A DNA stretch of 64,000 nucleotides from contig JAFROL010000041.1 in NCBI GenBank assembly GCA_017429685.1, forward strand, positions 1-64,000, in the 5' to 3' direction. The translations under genes were made by a program, and so were the position numbers. The notes beneath the pieces are model-generated. The model saw nothing but the letters and a program-made list of their open reading frames with translations. It was not told where the DNA came from and made no database searches. Source of the stretch: Bacteroidales bacterium (GTDB lineage Bacteria; Bacteroidota; Bacteroidia; Bacteroidales; P3). Shown here in pieces: positions 51,587 to 59,421 of the stretch. The first letter of the stretch is position 1. Every line of letters begins with the position of its first letter.

Positions 51587-51964
51587 CTATTCATTTTTCC
51601 AGAAGGCGAAGATGACGGCGAGCAGGATGAAGGCGAAGCTGACGAGGTGGTTCCAGCGGATGGGCTCGCTTTTGAAGACGGTGGCGACGATGATGGTGAA
51701 GACCGTCAGCGAGATGCACTCGGCCAGGATTTTGAGCTGCATCAGTGAGAAGGGACCGCCGTTGATCTGGCTGCCGATGCGGTTGGCGGGAATCATAAAG
51801 CTGTACTCGAAGAAGGCTACGCCCCACGACGACAGGATGATGAGTATCAGAGGCCAAGAGGTGTTGATTTTCATTTCGGTCAGCTTCAGGTTGCCGTACC
51901 AGGCAAAGGTCATAAAGACGTTGCTGACGATGAGCAGGAGTATGGTAGATAGAGCTTTGGGCAT
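51587..51964 (-). CDS. DUF486 small membrane protein (DMT-like)
   Basis: A 125-aa protein with four hydrophobic segments: LSTILLLIVSNVFMTFAWYG, SWPLILIILSSWGVAFFEYS, LKILAECISLTVFTIIVATV and HLVSFAFILLAVIFAFW. The blocks FMTFAWYGNLK, EYSFMIPANRIG and GPFSLMQLKILAE are those of the DUF486 family, related to small drug/metabolite transporters. The substrate is unknown. Transcribed together with the beta-mannosidase gene across the composite repeat, or independently. Confidence 0.9.
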   Translation of the reverse strand: MPKALSTILLLIVSNVFMTFAWYGNLKLTEMKINTSWPLILIILSSWGVAFFEYSFMIPANRIGSQINGGPFSLMQLKILAECISLTVFTIIVATVFKSEPIRWNHLVSFAFILLAVIFAFWKNE

Positions 51965-52027
51965 TTTTTAGTTGAAAGTTGAGAGTTGAAAGTTGAAATT
52001 TTGTGGCAGTTGTGGTTTTAGTCTTCG

Positions 52028-53272
52028 TTAGTTTGCAATGGCTTTAATGAGCATTGCGAGTGCTTGGTTGACAGAACGTTCGATGTTTTGCTGGCGTCGG
52101 CGTCCGGGGAAGTTGAGCAGCGCGGCTTCGGTATGTGTGCGGCTGGCTACGGCAATCCACACTGTTCCAACCGGTTTGGTCGGTGTGCCTCCGTCTGGAC
52201 CGGCGATGCCAGTGGTGGCGATGGCATAGTCGCTGTCGAAGCGCTCGCGCACCCCTTCGGCCATCTCGCGGACTGTCTGTTCGCTGACGGCTCCGTATTG
52301 TTCCAATGTGCTGTGTTGCACGCCCAATGCGCACTCTTTCACTTCGTTGCTATAGGCTACTACGCCTCCGCGGAAATAGCGCGATGCACCTGCCAGGGCC
52401 GTCAGTTGGCTGGCTATGGTGCCTCCGGTGCAGCTTTCGGCAGTGGCAAGGGTTTTGCCTTTGGAGGTCAGCAGTTTGTGTGCCAATTCGGCCAGCGTCT
52501 CGCAGTCTTCGCCTGCGATGTACTGTCCGGCGATGGGGTAGAGCTGTTCGACGGCTTTGTCGATGGCGTTTTGTAGTGCCTGGCGGTCGTTGCCGCGTGC
52601 CGTCAGGCGCAGTTTCAGCATTCCGGCTTGCGGCAGGTAGGCCAGTCGGATGCACTTGGGCAGCGCCAGCTCCCACGGCTCGACAAGGTCGCTGAAGAAG
52701 GATTCGCCGATGCCTTGAACCAATAGGTTCTTGTTGATTATGTGGTCGGTATGGAAATGCTCCTGCAGTTGCGGCACGACGCGGTTCTGCATCAGCCATT
52801 CCATCTCGAACGGCACGCCGGGCATCGAAACAACGACTTTCCCGTTGTCGGCATCGAACCACATACACGGGGCTGTGCCCAGGTCGTTGTTGAGCACCTG
52901 ACAGCATTCGGGCACAAGGGCTTGCGCGCGGTTGACGGGTGTCAGTTCGAAGCCTCGTATGGCGAAGAGCCTTTTGACGTTTTCGAGAGCCGTCTGGTTT
53001 TCGACAAGGTGGCTGTGGAAAAAGTTGCACAGTATTGTCTTTGTAATGTCGTCCTTGGTGGGGCCAAGACCGCCTGTGATGAGGACGGCGTCGGTGGCTG
53101 CCAGACAGCGGCATAGGGTGTTGCGTATTGCATCGCCATCGTCGCCAATTACAGCCACTTCTTTTACGTCCATTCCTGCCGCGATAAGCATCCGCGACAT
53201 CGTCGAGGCGTTGCTGTTGACCACTTGGCCTATCAGCAGTTCGTCTCCTATATTTATTATGCTAACATTCAT
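52028..53272 (-). CDS. cinA: CinA family nicotinamide-nucleotide amidohydrolase
   Basis: The N-terminal half is a molybdopterin-binding-like domain (SIINIGDELLIGQVVNSNAS, LITGGLGPTKDDITK, VVSMPGVPFEMEWLMQ), which in CinA hydrolyses ADP-ribose. The C-terminal half is the PncC domain (LATAESCTGGTIASQLTALA, GASRYFRGGVVAYSNEVKE, ATTGIAGPDGGTPTKPVGTV), which deamidates NMN. Together they recycle the pyridine nucleotide pool; nadC lies next to it, divergently. 414 aa is normal. The order of motifs is intact. Confidence 0.95.
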   Translation of the reverse strand: MNVSIINIGDELLIGQVVNSNASTMSRMLIAAGMDVKEVAVIGDDGDAIRNTLCRCLAATDAVLITGGLGPTKDDITKTILCNFFHSHLVENQTALENVKRLFAIRGFELTPVNRAQALVPECCQVLNNDLGTAPCMWFDADNGKVVVSMPGVPFEMEWLMQNRVVPQLQEHFHTDHIINKNLLVQGIGESFFSDLVEPWELALPKCIRLAYLPQAGMLKLRLTARGNDRQALQNAIDKAVEQLYPIAGQYIAGEDCETLAELAHKLLTSKGKTLATAESCTGGTIASQLTALAGASRYFRGGVVAYSNEVKECALGVQHSTLEQYGAVSEQTVREMAEGVRERFDSDYAIATTGIAGPDGGTPTKPVGTVWIAVASRTHTEAALLNFPGRRRQQNIERSVNQALAMLIKAIAN

Positions 53273-53352
53273 ATTTTGTGTGTTTTGTGGCGAAAAGTAT
53301 GGTCGCCATTTTTGTGCAAAAATACAAAACTTGCATCAGATATGAAAATTTT

Positions 53353-53385
53353 TTTGCTCCGTAAAGGATTTTATTCGTATTTTTG
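53353..53385 (+). promoter_or_regulatory. Promoter of nadC
   Basis: TTTG (53353-53356), 21 nt, then TATTTTTG (53378-53385). The start codon is 58 nt downstream. Confidence 0.7.
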
Positions 53386-53442
53386 CAAATTATTTCAGGA
53401 CTTTGACTTGAAAATTTTAACAACGTAAATCAATATCTGACT

Positions 53443-54288
53443 ATGACCGATATTCCCAATTTAGACGAGCTCATTCGGATGGCTCTTCGCGAAGATGTAG
53501 GCGATGGCGACCACAGCACGCTGGCCTGCATACCCCCCGAAGCTGTGGGCACTGCCAAGATGGTTGCCAAACAGGACGGCGTACTCTGCGGCGCCGAAGT
53601 GGGCAAACGCGTTTTCCTGCAGGTCGATCCGACCCTCAAGGTCACCCTGCTTAAGAACGACGGCGAAAGTGTCGCAAAAGGCGACGTTGTGATGTTGGTC
53701 AAAGGTCATTCAGGCAGCATCCTTACGGCCGAGCGTACGGCACTCAACTTTATGCAGCGTCTCAGCGGCATCGCCACCGAGACACGGCGTATGGTATCTA
53801 TGCTCAAAGGCTTGAATACCAAACTGCTCGATACCCGCAAGACGACGCCTAATATGCGTCTGCTTGAGAAATATGCTGTGGCTTGCGGCGGCGGCACCAA
53901 CCACCGTATCGGTCTCTATGATATGGTGATGCTGAAAGACAATCATATAGACTTTGCCGGAGGCATCGAAGCAGCCATCGACCGCACTCGCAACTACCTG
54001 CAATCCAAGGGCAAGAACCTTAAGATAGAAATCGAGGTTCGCAACCTTGACGAGCTGCAGCGTGTGCTTGACCACGGTGGCGTGGACCGCATTATGCTCG
54101 ACAATTTCGACATTCCTACTTTGCGCGAAGCCGTAAAACGTATAGACCATCGTTTTGAAACCGAAGCCAGTGGCGGCATCACCGACCAGACGCTGCGTCC
54201 GTACGCCGAAACGGGAGTCGATTTTATTTCGGTAGGAGCCTTAACGCACCATATCAAAAGTTTGGACCTCAGTTTGGTGAAGAAATAA
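53443..54288 (+). CDS. nadC: Nicotinate-nucleotide pyrophosphorylase (carboxylating)
   Basis: NadC converts quinolinate and PRPP to nicotinate mononucleotide in NAD synthesis. Family blocks: LREDVGDGDHSTLACIPPEA, ILTAERTALNFMQRLSGIAT, LDTRKTTPNMRLLEKYAVAC, GGTNHRIGLYDMVMLKDNHI and VDRIMLDNFDI, with SGGITDQTLRPYAETGVDFI and SVGAL at the end. 281 aa, complete. The ORF is preceded by a good promoter. Confidence 0.97.
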   Translation: MTDIPNLDELIRMALREDVGDGDHSTLACIPPEAVGTAKMVAKQDGVLCGAEVGKRVFLQVDPTLKVTLLKNDGESVAKGDVVMLVKGHSGSILTAERTALNFMQRLSGIATETRRMVSMLKGLNTKLLDTRKTTPNMRLLEKYAVACGGGTNHRIGLYDMVMLKDNHIDFAGGIEAAIDRTRNYLQSKGKNLKIEIEVRNLDELQRVLDHGGVDRIMLDNFDIPTLREAVKRIDHRFETEASGGITDQTLRPYAETGVDFISVGALTHHIKSLDLSLVKK

Positions 54289-54289
54289 A

Positions 54290-54350
54290 ACTAACGAAAA
54301 CCAAAACGAAAACGAAAACAAAGCTTCGCACGAAAACCAAAACGAAAAAT
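54290..54350 (+). repeat. CGAAAAC-type repeat after nadC
   Basis: AACGAAAACCAAAACGAAAA is followed by GCTTCGCACGAAAACCAAAA. The block starts within 10 nt of the nadC stop and is purine-rich on the coding strand. It is related to the hairpin arm after purL. Confidence 0.7.
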
Positions 54351-54407
54351 GGTTTGCTGAAAGCATTCTGAAGTTAAAGTTAAGGTTGAAAAGGTTAAAG
54401 TAGTAAA

Positions 54408-55526
54408 ATGCGATTCTACGAGAAACTAAAAGACAGCCGGGCGGGCGTGTGGACCTATCGCCGTTACGAAGACGTAATGCGCTTCTGGTCGCTGCGTGTT
54501 GTGCCTTTCGCCAACAAGCTGATACTGCCCGGATGCGCCGGTGTTCCGCTGGTGCAGATTCTGGCTCATTTCTCGAACCGCGACCTGTGGCAGAGCGCCA
54601 AGGCGCTTGCGTTCTCGTTCCTTATGGCCTTGCCTCCGCTGCTCATTTTCTTCTTCACCCTTATCCCTTATCTGCCTATCGAAGGTATTCAGAACGAACT
54701 TCTTACGCAGCTGGCTGTCATATTGCCCGGTGGAATCTACGACCGCATAGCACCGACCATCAACGACGTTATGGGCCACAAACACAGCAGTTTGCTGTCA
54801 ATTGGTTTCATCGGCTCCATTATCCTTGCGGCAAACGGCATCCACGGCCTGCTGCAATCGTTCAATTCGGTGAGTCACAGCATTGAATGGCGTTCGCTTG
54901 TGCATCGCTACATTTTGTGTCTTCTGCTTGTGATAATCCTTTATGTGCTTGTTGTTGCCATCCTGTCGCTCCTTATCGGTTATAAGTTCTTCATCCAGTT
55001 TATGATAAGCCGCAACTTTATGGCCGAAACCAAGCTCAGCCTTTTTGCTTTCAGCCTTGGCCGCTGGTTCCTGCTGGTTTTCCTTACCCTGCTGACTCTC
55101 AGCCTGCTCTACTATTTGGCACCGGTCAAAAAACAGCGCATCAATTTCCTATCTATCGGCTCGGTGCTTTCCACACTGATGATATTCGGCCTTTCGTGGG
55201 CTTTCCAGATTTATATCAACAACTTCAACAATTACAACATCCTTTATGGTTCAATCGGAACGCTGCTGATACTGATGCTTTGGATCTACGCCAACTGCAT
55301 CGTTATCCTTGCAGGCTATGCGGTCAACATCGCTATTGCTGACAGTCGCGAAGTTGGCTACAAGCCGTCGCGCAGCCGCAAAAAAGAGCGTCAACGCCGC
55401 CTCAAGGAGCGTCCGCACTATGCCCTCAGAACCGACAACCCCAACTGCCGCCAGCCTCGCGGCTCCAACATCTACCACAGCCCGTCGGGAATAGGCAAAA
55501 TGAAAAGCACACCGCAGGCAGACTGA
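54408..55526 (+). CDS. YihY/BrkB family membrane protein
   Basis: A polytopic protein with about six membrane segments between residues 55 and 310, including ALAFSFLMALPPLLIFFFTL, PGGIYDRIAPTINDVMGHKH, GFIGSIILAANGIHGLLQSF, FLTLLTLSLLYYLAPV, and GSIGTLLILMLWIYANCIVI with LAGYAVNIA, the conserved YihY pattern. The last 60 residues are basic and soluble (SRSRKKERQRRLKERPHYAL). The family is often annotated as RNase BN from an old error; no nuclease motif is visible. Its function is unknown. Confidence 0.88.
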   Translation: MRFYEKLKDSRAGVWTYRRYEDVMRFWSLRVVPFANKLILPGCAGVPLVQILAHFSNRDLWQSAKALAFSFLMALPPLLIFFFTLIPYLPIEGIQNELLTQLAVILPGGIYDRIAPTINDVMGHKHSSLLSIGFIGSIILAANGIHGLLQSFNSVSHSIEWRSLVHRYILCLLLVIILYVLVVAILSLLIGYKFFIQFMISRNFMAETKLSLFAFSLGRWFLLVFLTLLTLSLLYYLAPVKKQRINFLSIGSVLSTLMIFGLSWAFQIYINNFNNYNILYGSIGTLLILMLWIYANCIVILAGYAVNIAIADSREVGYKPSRSRKKERQRRLKERPHYALRTDNPNCRQPRGSNIYHSPSGIGKMKSTPQAD

Positions 55527-55570
55527 AAAATCTACACATTCAAGAATTGACAAATTAACTCATTATAAAT

Positions 55571-56788
55571 ATGATTATCCAGAAGTCACACGGCAAAACA
55601 GTACCCACCGAGCAGCGTCCGCGCGCGGAATTCAAAATGATAGCCAAAACAATGTTCGGCCTCGAAGAAATCCTGGCCGACGAACTGCGCCAATGTGGCG
55701 CAAAGGACATCGAACCCCTCACGCGCGCCGTCGCTTTCACGGGTGATATGCGTGTCCTTTACCGCGCCAACTACACCTGCCGTACGGCGCTGGCAATCCT
55801 CAAGCCCTTTGCCGAGTTTGAGGCCAACGATGAGCAGGAGCTCTACGACAACGTGGCCAAAATCAAGTGGGAAAAGATTATCGACGTCGATGGAACCTTT
55901 ATGATCGACTCCACCACCTCGGGCGAAATCTTCACCCATTCCTACTATGCCGCCCTCAAGACAAAGGACGCTATCGTCGACCGGCTGCGCCGCCTGTTCA
56001 ACCACCGTCCCAATATCGATACTGAAAACGCTGATTTCAAGATTAATTTGCATATAGCCGACACCCACGTCACGCTGCTGCTCAACTCGTCGGGCGAGTC
56101 GCTCCATAAGCGCGGCTACCGTCAAGGCGTGGGTTTGGCACCGCTCAACGAGGTGCTCGCCGCCGGTATGATCAAGCTGGCCGGATGGAAGTGCGACTGC
56201 AACTTCTACGACCCGATGTGCGGTAGCGGCACACTGCTTATCGAGGCCGCAATGCTTGCCAACAATATCCCAGCCCAGTACTACCGTCGTGAAAACTTCG
56301 CCTTCAAGCGCTGGCGCGACTTCAATATCGGCGAATGGAAAAGTGTCAAAGAGCAGGAAGACCGCAAGATAGGTGCCGGCGACTTCGAGTGCGAGATTTG
56401 GGGCAACGACATCGACCTCGACGTGCTGCAGCAGGCCGAGCAGAACCTGCAGTACGCCAAGTTGCACAAGGATGTGATGCTCTATCACGGCTCGTTCGAA
56501 AACCAGGAGCCGCCCGAAGGCAAAACGCTGATTGTTACCAATCCACCCTACGGCGAGCGCATCAAGGTCGAAGACCTCAACGCCCTCTACACCAAGCTTG
56601 GCGACACCTTCAAGAACCTCTATGGCGAACGCTGCGAGGTTTGGCTCATTACCTCCGACTTCGAGGCTATGAAGCACATTGGTCTGCATCCGTCGAAGAA
56701 AATCCAGCTCTTCAACGGCGCGCTCGACTGCCGCCTGCTCAAGTTCGAACTCTACAGCGGCAGCAAAAAGACGAAAACGGAGGATTGA
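55571..56788 (+). CDS. THUMP-domain class I RNA methyltransferase
   Basis: An RlmL/YpsC-like enzyme that makes N2-methylguanine in rRNA. A THUMP domain (about residues 20-165) precedes a Rossmann methyltransferase domain with CDCNFYDPMCGSGTLLIEAA (SAM-binding, about 212-230), IWGNDIDLDVLQQAEQNL and the catalytic NPPYGER (about 325). HIADTHVTLLLNSSGESLHK and RGYRQG are the family block linking the two. It lacks the second methyltransferase domain of E. coli RlmL. The C terminus (SGSKKTKTED) resembles heptamer-derived sequence. 405 aa. Confidence 0.9.
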   Translation: MIIQKSHGKTVPTEQRPRAEFKMIAKTMFGLEEILADELRQCGAKDIEPLTRAVAFTGDMRVLYRANYTCRTALAILKPFAEFEANDEQELYDNVAKIKWEKIIDVDGTFMIDSTTSGEIFTHSYYAALKTKDAIVDRLRRLFNHRPNIDTENADFKINLHIADTHVTLLLNSSGESLHKRGYRQGVGLAPLNEVLAAGMIKLAGWKCDCNFYDPMCGSGTLLIEAAMLANNIPAQYYRRENFAFKRWRDFNIGEWKSVKEQEDRKIGAGDFECEIWGNDIDLDVLQQAEQNLQYAKLHKDVMLYHGSFENQEPPEGKTLIVTNPPYGERIKVEDLNALYTKLGDTFKNLYGERCEVWLITSDFEAMKHIGLHPSKKIQLFNGALDCRLLKFELYSGSKKTKTED

Positions 56789-56791
56789 GAA

Positions 56792-57175
56792 ATGAAGTTC
56801 CTGAAAAATATATTGCTTACAGCAACTGCGTTGACGCTTTTTTCGTGTACTGATACCAAGTTGTACGAAATACGCGGAACGCTGTATTCCGACAGCACTT
56901 TGACGGTGCCGTTGTCGGGGCAGCAACTGTTTTTCACAATGGACGGTTCCGATACTCTGGGCTCGGTGTCCACCGACAGTCAGGGCCGTTTCGGGTTTGC
57001 ATACAATATTGGTGTCGGCAATTTGGTCGACAACAGCAAGTTCCAGTTCGAATACAACAGGCTTTACATATTGTACAAAGGCGACACTCTTTATGGTGGT
57101 GAATACCCTTGTATTCGCGACACTCTGAATCTGTATCCCGGTAGCTGGAAAGGACGGTGGCATTATGGTATGTAA
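56792..57175 (+). CDS. Small lipoprotein, unknown function
   Basis: The signal peptide ends in TLFSC (Cys-19). The mature 108 aa are beta-rich and Tyr/Asp/Gly-rich: YEIRGTLYSDSTLTVPLSGQ, FFTMDGSDTLGSVSTDSQGR and LYILYKGDTLYGGEYPCIRD. It resembles a small carboxypeptidase-regulatory-like (Ig-type) lipoprotein, family not recognised. It starts 3 nt after the THUMP methyltransferase stop and overlaps the next gene by 11 nt, so it is in an operon. Confidence 0.75.
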   Translation: MKFLKNILLTATALTLFSCTDTKLYEIRGTLYSDSTLTVPLSGQQLFFTMDGSDTLGSVSTDSQGRFGFAYNIGVGNLVDNSKFQFEYNRLYILYKGDTLYGGEYPCIRDTLNLYPGSWKGRWHYGM

Positions 57176-57800
57176 GTCAAGAATCGTGTTGCTGCTGTCC
57201 TTGTTGGTTTTGATGATGGCGGCATTGGGAGGCTCCGCAAAAGCGCAAGAAGTGGAAGCCGTTGTGCCAAAACCTGTTACCGTATGGGATACGCTCTACA
57301 AGCATACCGTCAAAATCAACCCTTTTGCCTGGTTTCATCCGACAGTGTTCTATGAATACAACATCCACCGTCGCCATTCGGCCGAAGTCTCGCTTGGCGG
57401 TGCGCCGCAGATGGATTTGATGGCCGGTGTGCATCACGTGGGGGTGGCTATGGGGACTGTACACTATCGTTTCTATTTTGCAAAGCTTTGGGGAATGTTG
57501 TTCTTCCTTCAGGCTGGAGGCAATTTGCTTTATGCATCAGGCAAATATGACGTTTTTGATGGCAGCGACGGCTGGGACATCCGCACACGCCAGTTCCACT
57601 ACCGCCGAATGCTGGCATCACCTGATTTTGGATTTGGAATCAGGTTCCTATCAAAAAAACACTTTACAGCCGAATTTGTTGAATATACCCCTCTTAGCAG
57701 AAAATGGCATCAGGACGATGGCGACAAACTGATGGACGATGCTCAGCTTATATTTGGACTAACCCAAATGATAAGCTTTAAAATCGGATGGTCGTTCTGA
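57165..57800 (+). CDS. Outer-membrane beta-barrel-like protein
   Basis: A signal peptide (residues 1-27, ending AKAQ) is followed by about 180 aa of alternating strands with aromatic ends: VKINPFAWFHPTVFYEYNIH, AEVSLGGAPQMDLMAGVHHV and FGLTQMISFKIGWSF at the C terminus, a typical beta-barrel ending with a terminal Phe. It belongs with small outer-membrane proteins of Bacteroidetes of unknown role. The gene overlaps the upstream lipoprotein gene by 11 nt; queG follows after 30 nt. Confidence 0.75.
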   Translation: MVCKSRIVLLLSLLVLMMAALGGSAKAQEVEAVVPKPVTVWDTLYKHTVKINPFAWFHPTVFYEYNIHRRHSAEVSLGGAPQMDLMAGVHHVGVAMGTVHYRFYFAKLWGMLFFLQAGGNLLYASGKYDVFDGSDGWDIRTRQFHYRRMLASPDFGFGIRFLSKKHFTAEFVEYTPLSRKWHQDDGDKLMDDAQLIFGLTQMISFKIGWSF

Positions 57801-57830
57801 GAATGAGAAACAAATAATCTATCGTATCTG

Positions 57831-58757
57831 GTGATAAATAGTGCGTTAATCAAACATCTGGCTGCCGCTGAGGGCTTTTCCGACTGTGGCATTGCGCGTG
57901 CCGAGCGGCTCGGCGAAGAGGAATACCCTCTCGACGAATGGCTCAATGCTGGCTGTCAGGCCGATATGCACTATATGGAACGCAACGCTGAAATGCGTCG
58001 CGATCCGCGGCTGCTTGTTGACGGGGCGCAGACGGTAATATCGCTCGTATTGGCCTACAAGCCCGACAGTCAAATGGATGGTTGTTGCAGGATATCACAA
58101 TATGCCTATGGCGAAGACTACCATACGCGCCTCAAACGGATGATGTTCAGCCTTATGGCGGCAATTAAAGAAAAATATCCCAACTTTGAAGGTCGTCCTT
58201 TTGTTGACACCGCACCCATCAGCGACCGCCATTGGGCTGTCCGTGCCGGTCTGGGCTGGATAGGGCGCAACACGCTTTTTGTCCATCCTCGCTATGGTTC
58301 CTATTGTTTTCTGGGCGAGATAGTCACCAGTGCCGTTGCTAACAATTACGATAAGATGTATTCTGTTAGTCAATGTGGTGAATGCAATCGCTGTGTTCAG
58401 GCCTGCCCGAATAATGCTATAGTGACCTCGAGGTTCGGGGTCGCAATGGTTGATGCACGACGCTGTACATCATACAATACTATAGAAAACCGCGCCGAAA
58501 CCTTGCCGGACGAGCTCGACACACGCGGTTATGCTTTTGGTTGCGACATCTGCCAAAGTGTCTGCCCGTTCAATATTCAGGCACCGGCATCGTTCCATCT
58601 TGACAATGAGCGCCAACGTCAGCTCGAAGACCTAGCCGATGCCGACGAAGAGAAGTTCCGCACCTTCTCGAAACGCAGTGCTCTGTCTCGCATCAAATAC
58701 ACGCAATGGCAACGCAACATCGATAAGGCAAAGACAAAAAAAACGGGAATCGATTGA
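57831..58757 (+). CDS. queG: Epoxyqueuosine reductase
   Basis: QueG reduces epoxyqueuosine to queuosine in tRNA using cobalamin and two 4Fe-4S clusters. Family blocks: SDCGIARAERLGEEEYPLDE, ADMHYMERNAEMRRDPRLLV, GLGWIGRNTLFVHPRYGSYC, CGECNRCVQACPNNAI and CDICQSVCPFN. The start is a GTG at 57831; the next ATG would cut into the N-terminal domain. 308 aa, normal. The stop codon lies inside a terminator hairpin. Confidence 0.95.
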   Translation: MINSALIKHLAAAEGFSDCGIARAERLGEEEYPLDEWLNAGCQADMHYMERNAEMRRDPRLLVDGAQTVISLVLAYKPDSQMDGCCRISQYAYGEDYHTRLKRMMFSLMAAIKEKYPNFEGRPFVDTAPISDRHWAVRAGLGWIGRNTLFVHPRYGSYCFLGEIVTSAVANNYDKMYSVSQCGECNRCVQACPNNAIVTSRFGVAMVDARRCTSYNTIENRAETLPDELDTRGYAFGCDICQSVCPFNIQAPASFHLDNERQRQLEDLADADEEKFRTFSKRSALSRIKYTQWQRNIDKAKTKKTGID

Positions 58758-58775
58758 TTCCCGTTACTTTTTTTA
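58742..58775. terminator. Terminator overlapping the queG stop codon
   Basis: AACGGGAATC (58743-58752) and GATTCCCGTT form a stem, with A run before and T run after. It serves queG and, on the minus strand, the convergent lipoprotein gene. Confidence 0.88.
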
Positions 58776-58786
58776 TGTTGACTCTG

Positions 58787-59218
58787 TTATTTTAGAGCGC
58801 CAAGCAGTTGCAAAATGGTGCCAACGGTCTGTGCTTTCTGGGCAATGTTGTTGGTGTTCACACCGTCGAGGCCGGTAGCGTTCAGCAGGTTGTTGGTGAT
58901 AGTGGTAGCCGTGGCCTGGTTGATGAGGTTGTTGCCTCCAGTGACCATACCTGTGGTGAATGATTTCTTGTAGTTGGCGTTCTCTTTGTTGGCCTTCAAA
59001 CCGTTATAGGCGTTGATGACGATGAGCATATTGCTGAGGTCGGTAGGGTTGGTGATGGCCAGAGTGCCAGCCTTCTTGCTGTTGTTGAGGGCGATGAGAG
59101 CGCGTCCGCAGGCTGCACCCGAGGTGGCGGCAGCAGTATCGGTTGCTGCGCCCAAGGTTCCGCAGGCGGTGACGCCGAGCAGGGCGGCAAACATCATAAT
59201 GATTCCAAATTTTTTCAT
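58787..59218 (-). CDS. Small lipoprotein, unknown function
   Basis: The signal peptide ends in VTAC (Cys-19). The mature part is Ala/Thr/Asn-rich and helical: SGAACGRALIALNNSKKAGT, LSNMLIVINAYNGLKANKEN, FTTGMVTGGNNLINQATATT and NNIAQKAQTVGTILQLLGAL. I recall similar small Bacteroidetes lipoproteins without a known role. A -7 element TATCTTTG (59264-59257, minus) lies about 40 nt upstream. It shares its terminator with queG. Confidence 0.75.
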   Translation of the reverse strand: MKKFGIIMMFAALLGVTACGTLGAATDTAAATSGAACGRALIALNNSKKAGTLAITNPTDLSNMLIVINAYNGLKANKENANYKKSFTTGMVTGGNNLINQATATTITNNLLNATGLDGVNTNNIAQKAQTVGTILQLLGALK

Positions 59219-59312
59219 TTTTTGATTATTTTTTTATGTTTTTTATTGTTGATATTCAAAGATATGGGCGTTGAATGTTCATTTCTTGACGCCGCGCAAA
59301 GTTACATTTTTT

Positions 59313-59342
59313 TTTGAATTTGAGAAAATAAATGTATTTTTG
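59313..59342 (+). promoter_or_regulatory. Promoter of the P5C dehydrogenase gene
   Basis: TTTG (59313-59316), 18 nt, then TATTTTTG (59335-59342). The start codon is 80 nt downstream. Confidence 0.65.
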
Positions 59343-59421
59343 CATCTGTTTTTGTGGACAACAAAACGATTAATTATTGGCAATAGACTATAAAACAATC
59401 AAATAATAAAATTCAAATCAA

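Noticed and set aside
54408-55526. Ribonuclease BN
   Set aside because: The YihY family carries this name from an old misassignment; no nuclease motif is present.
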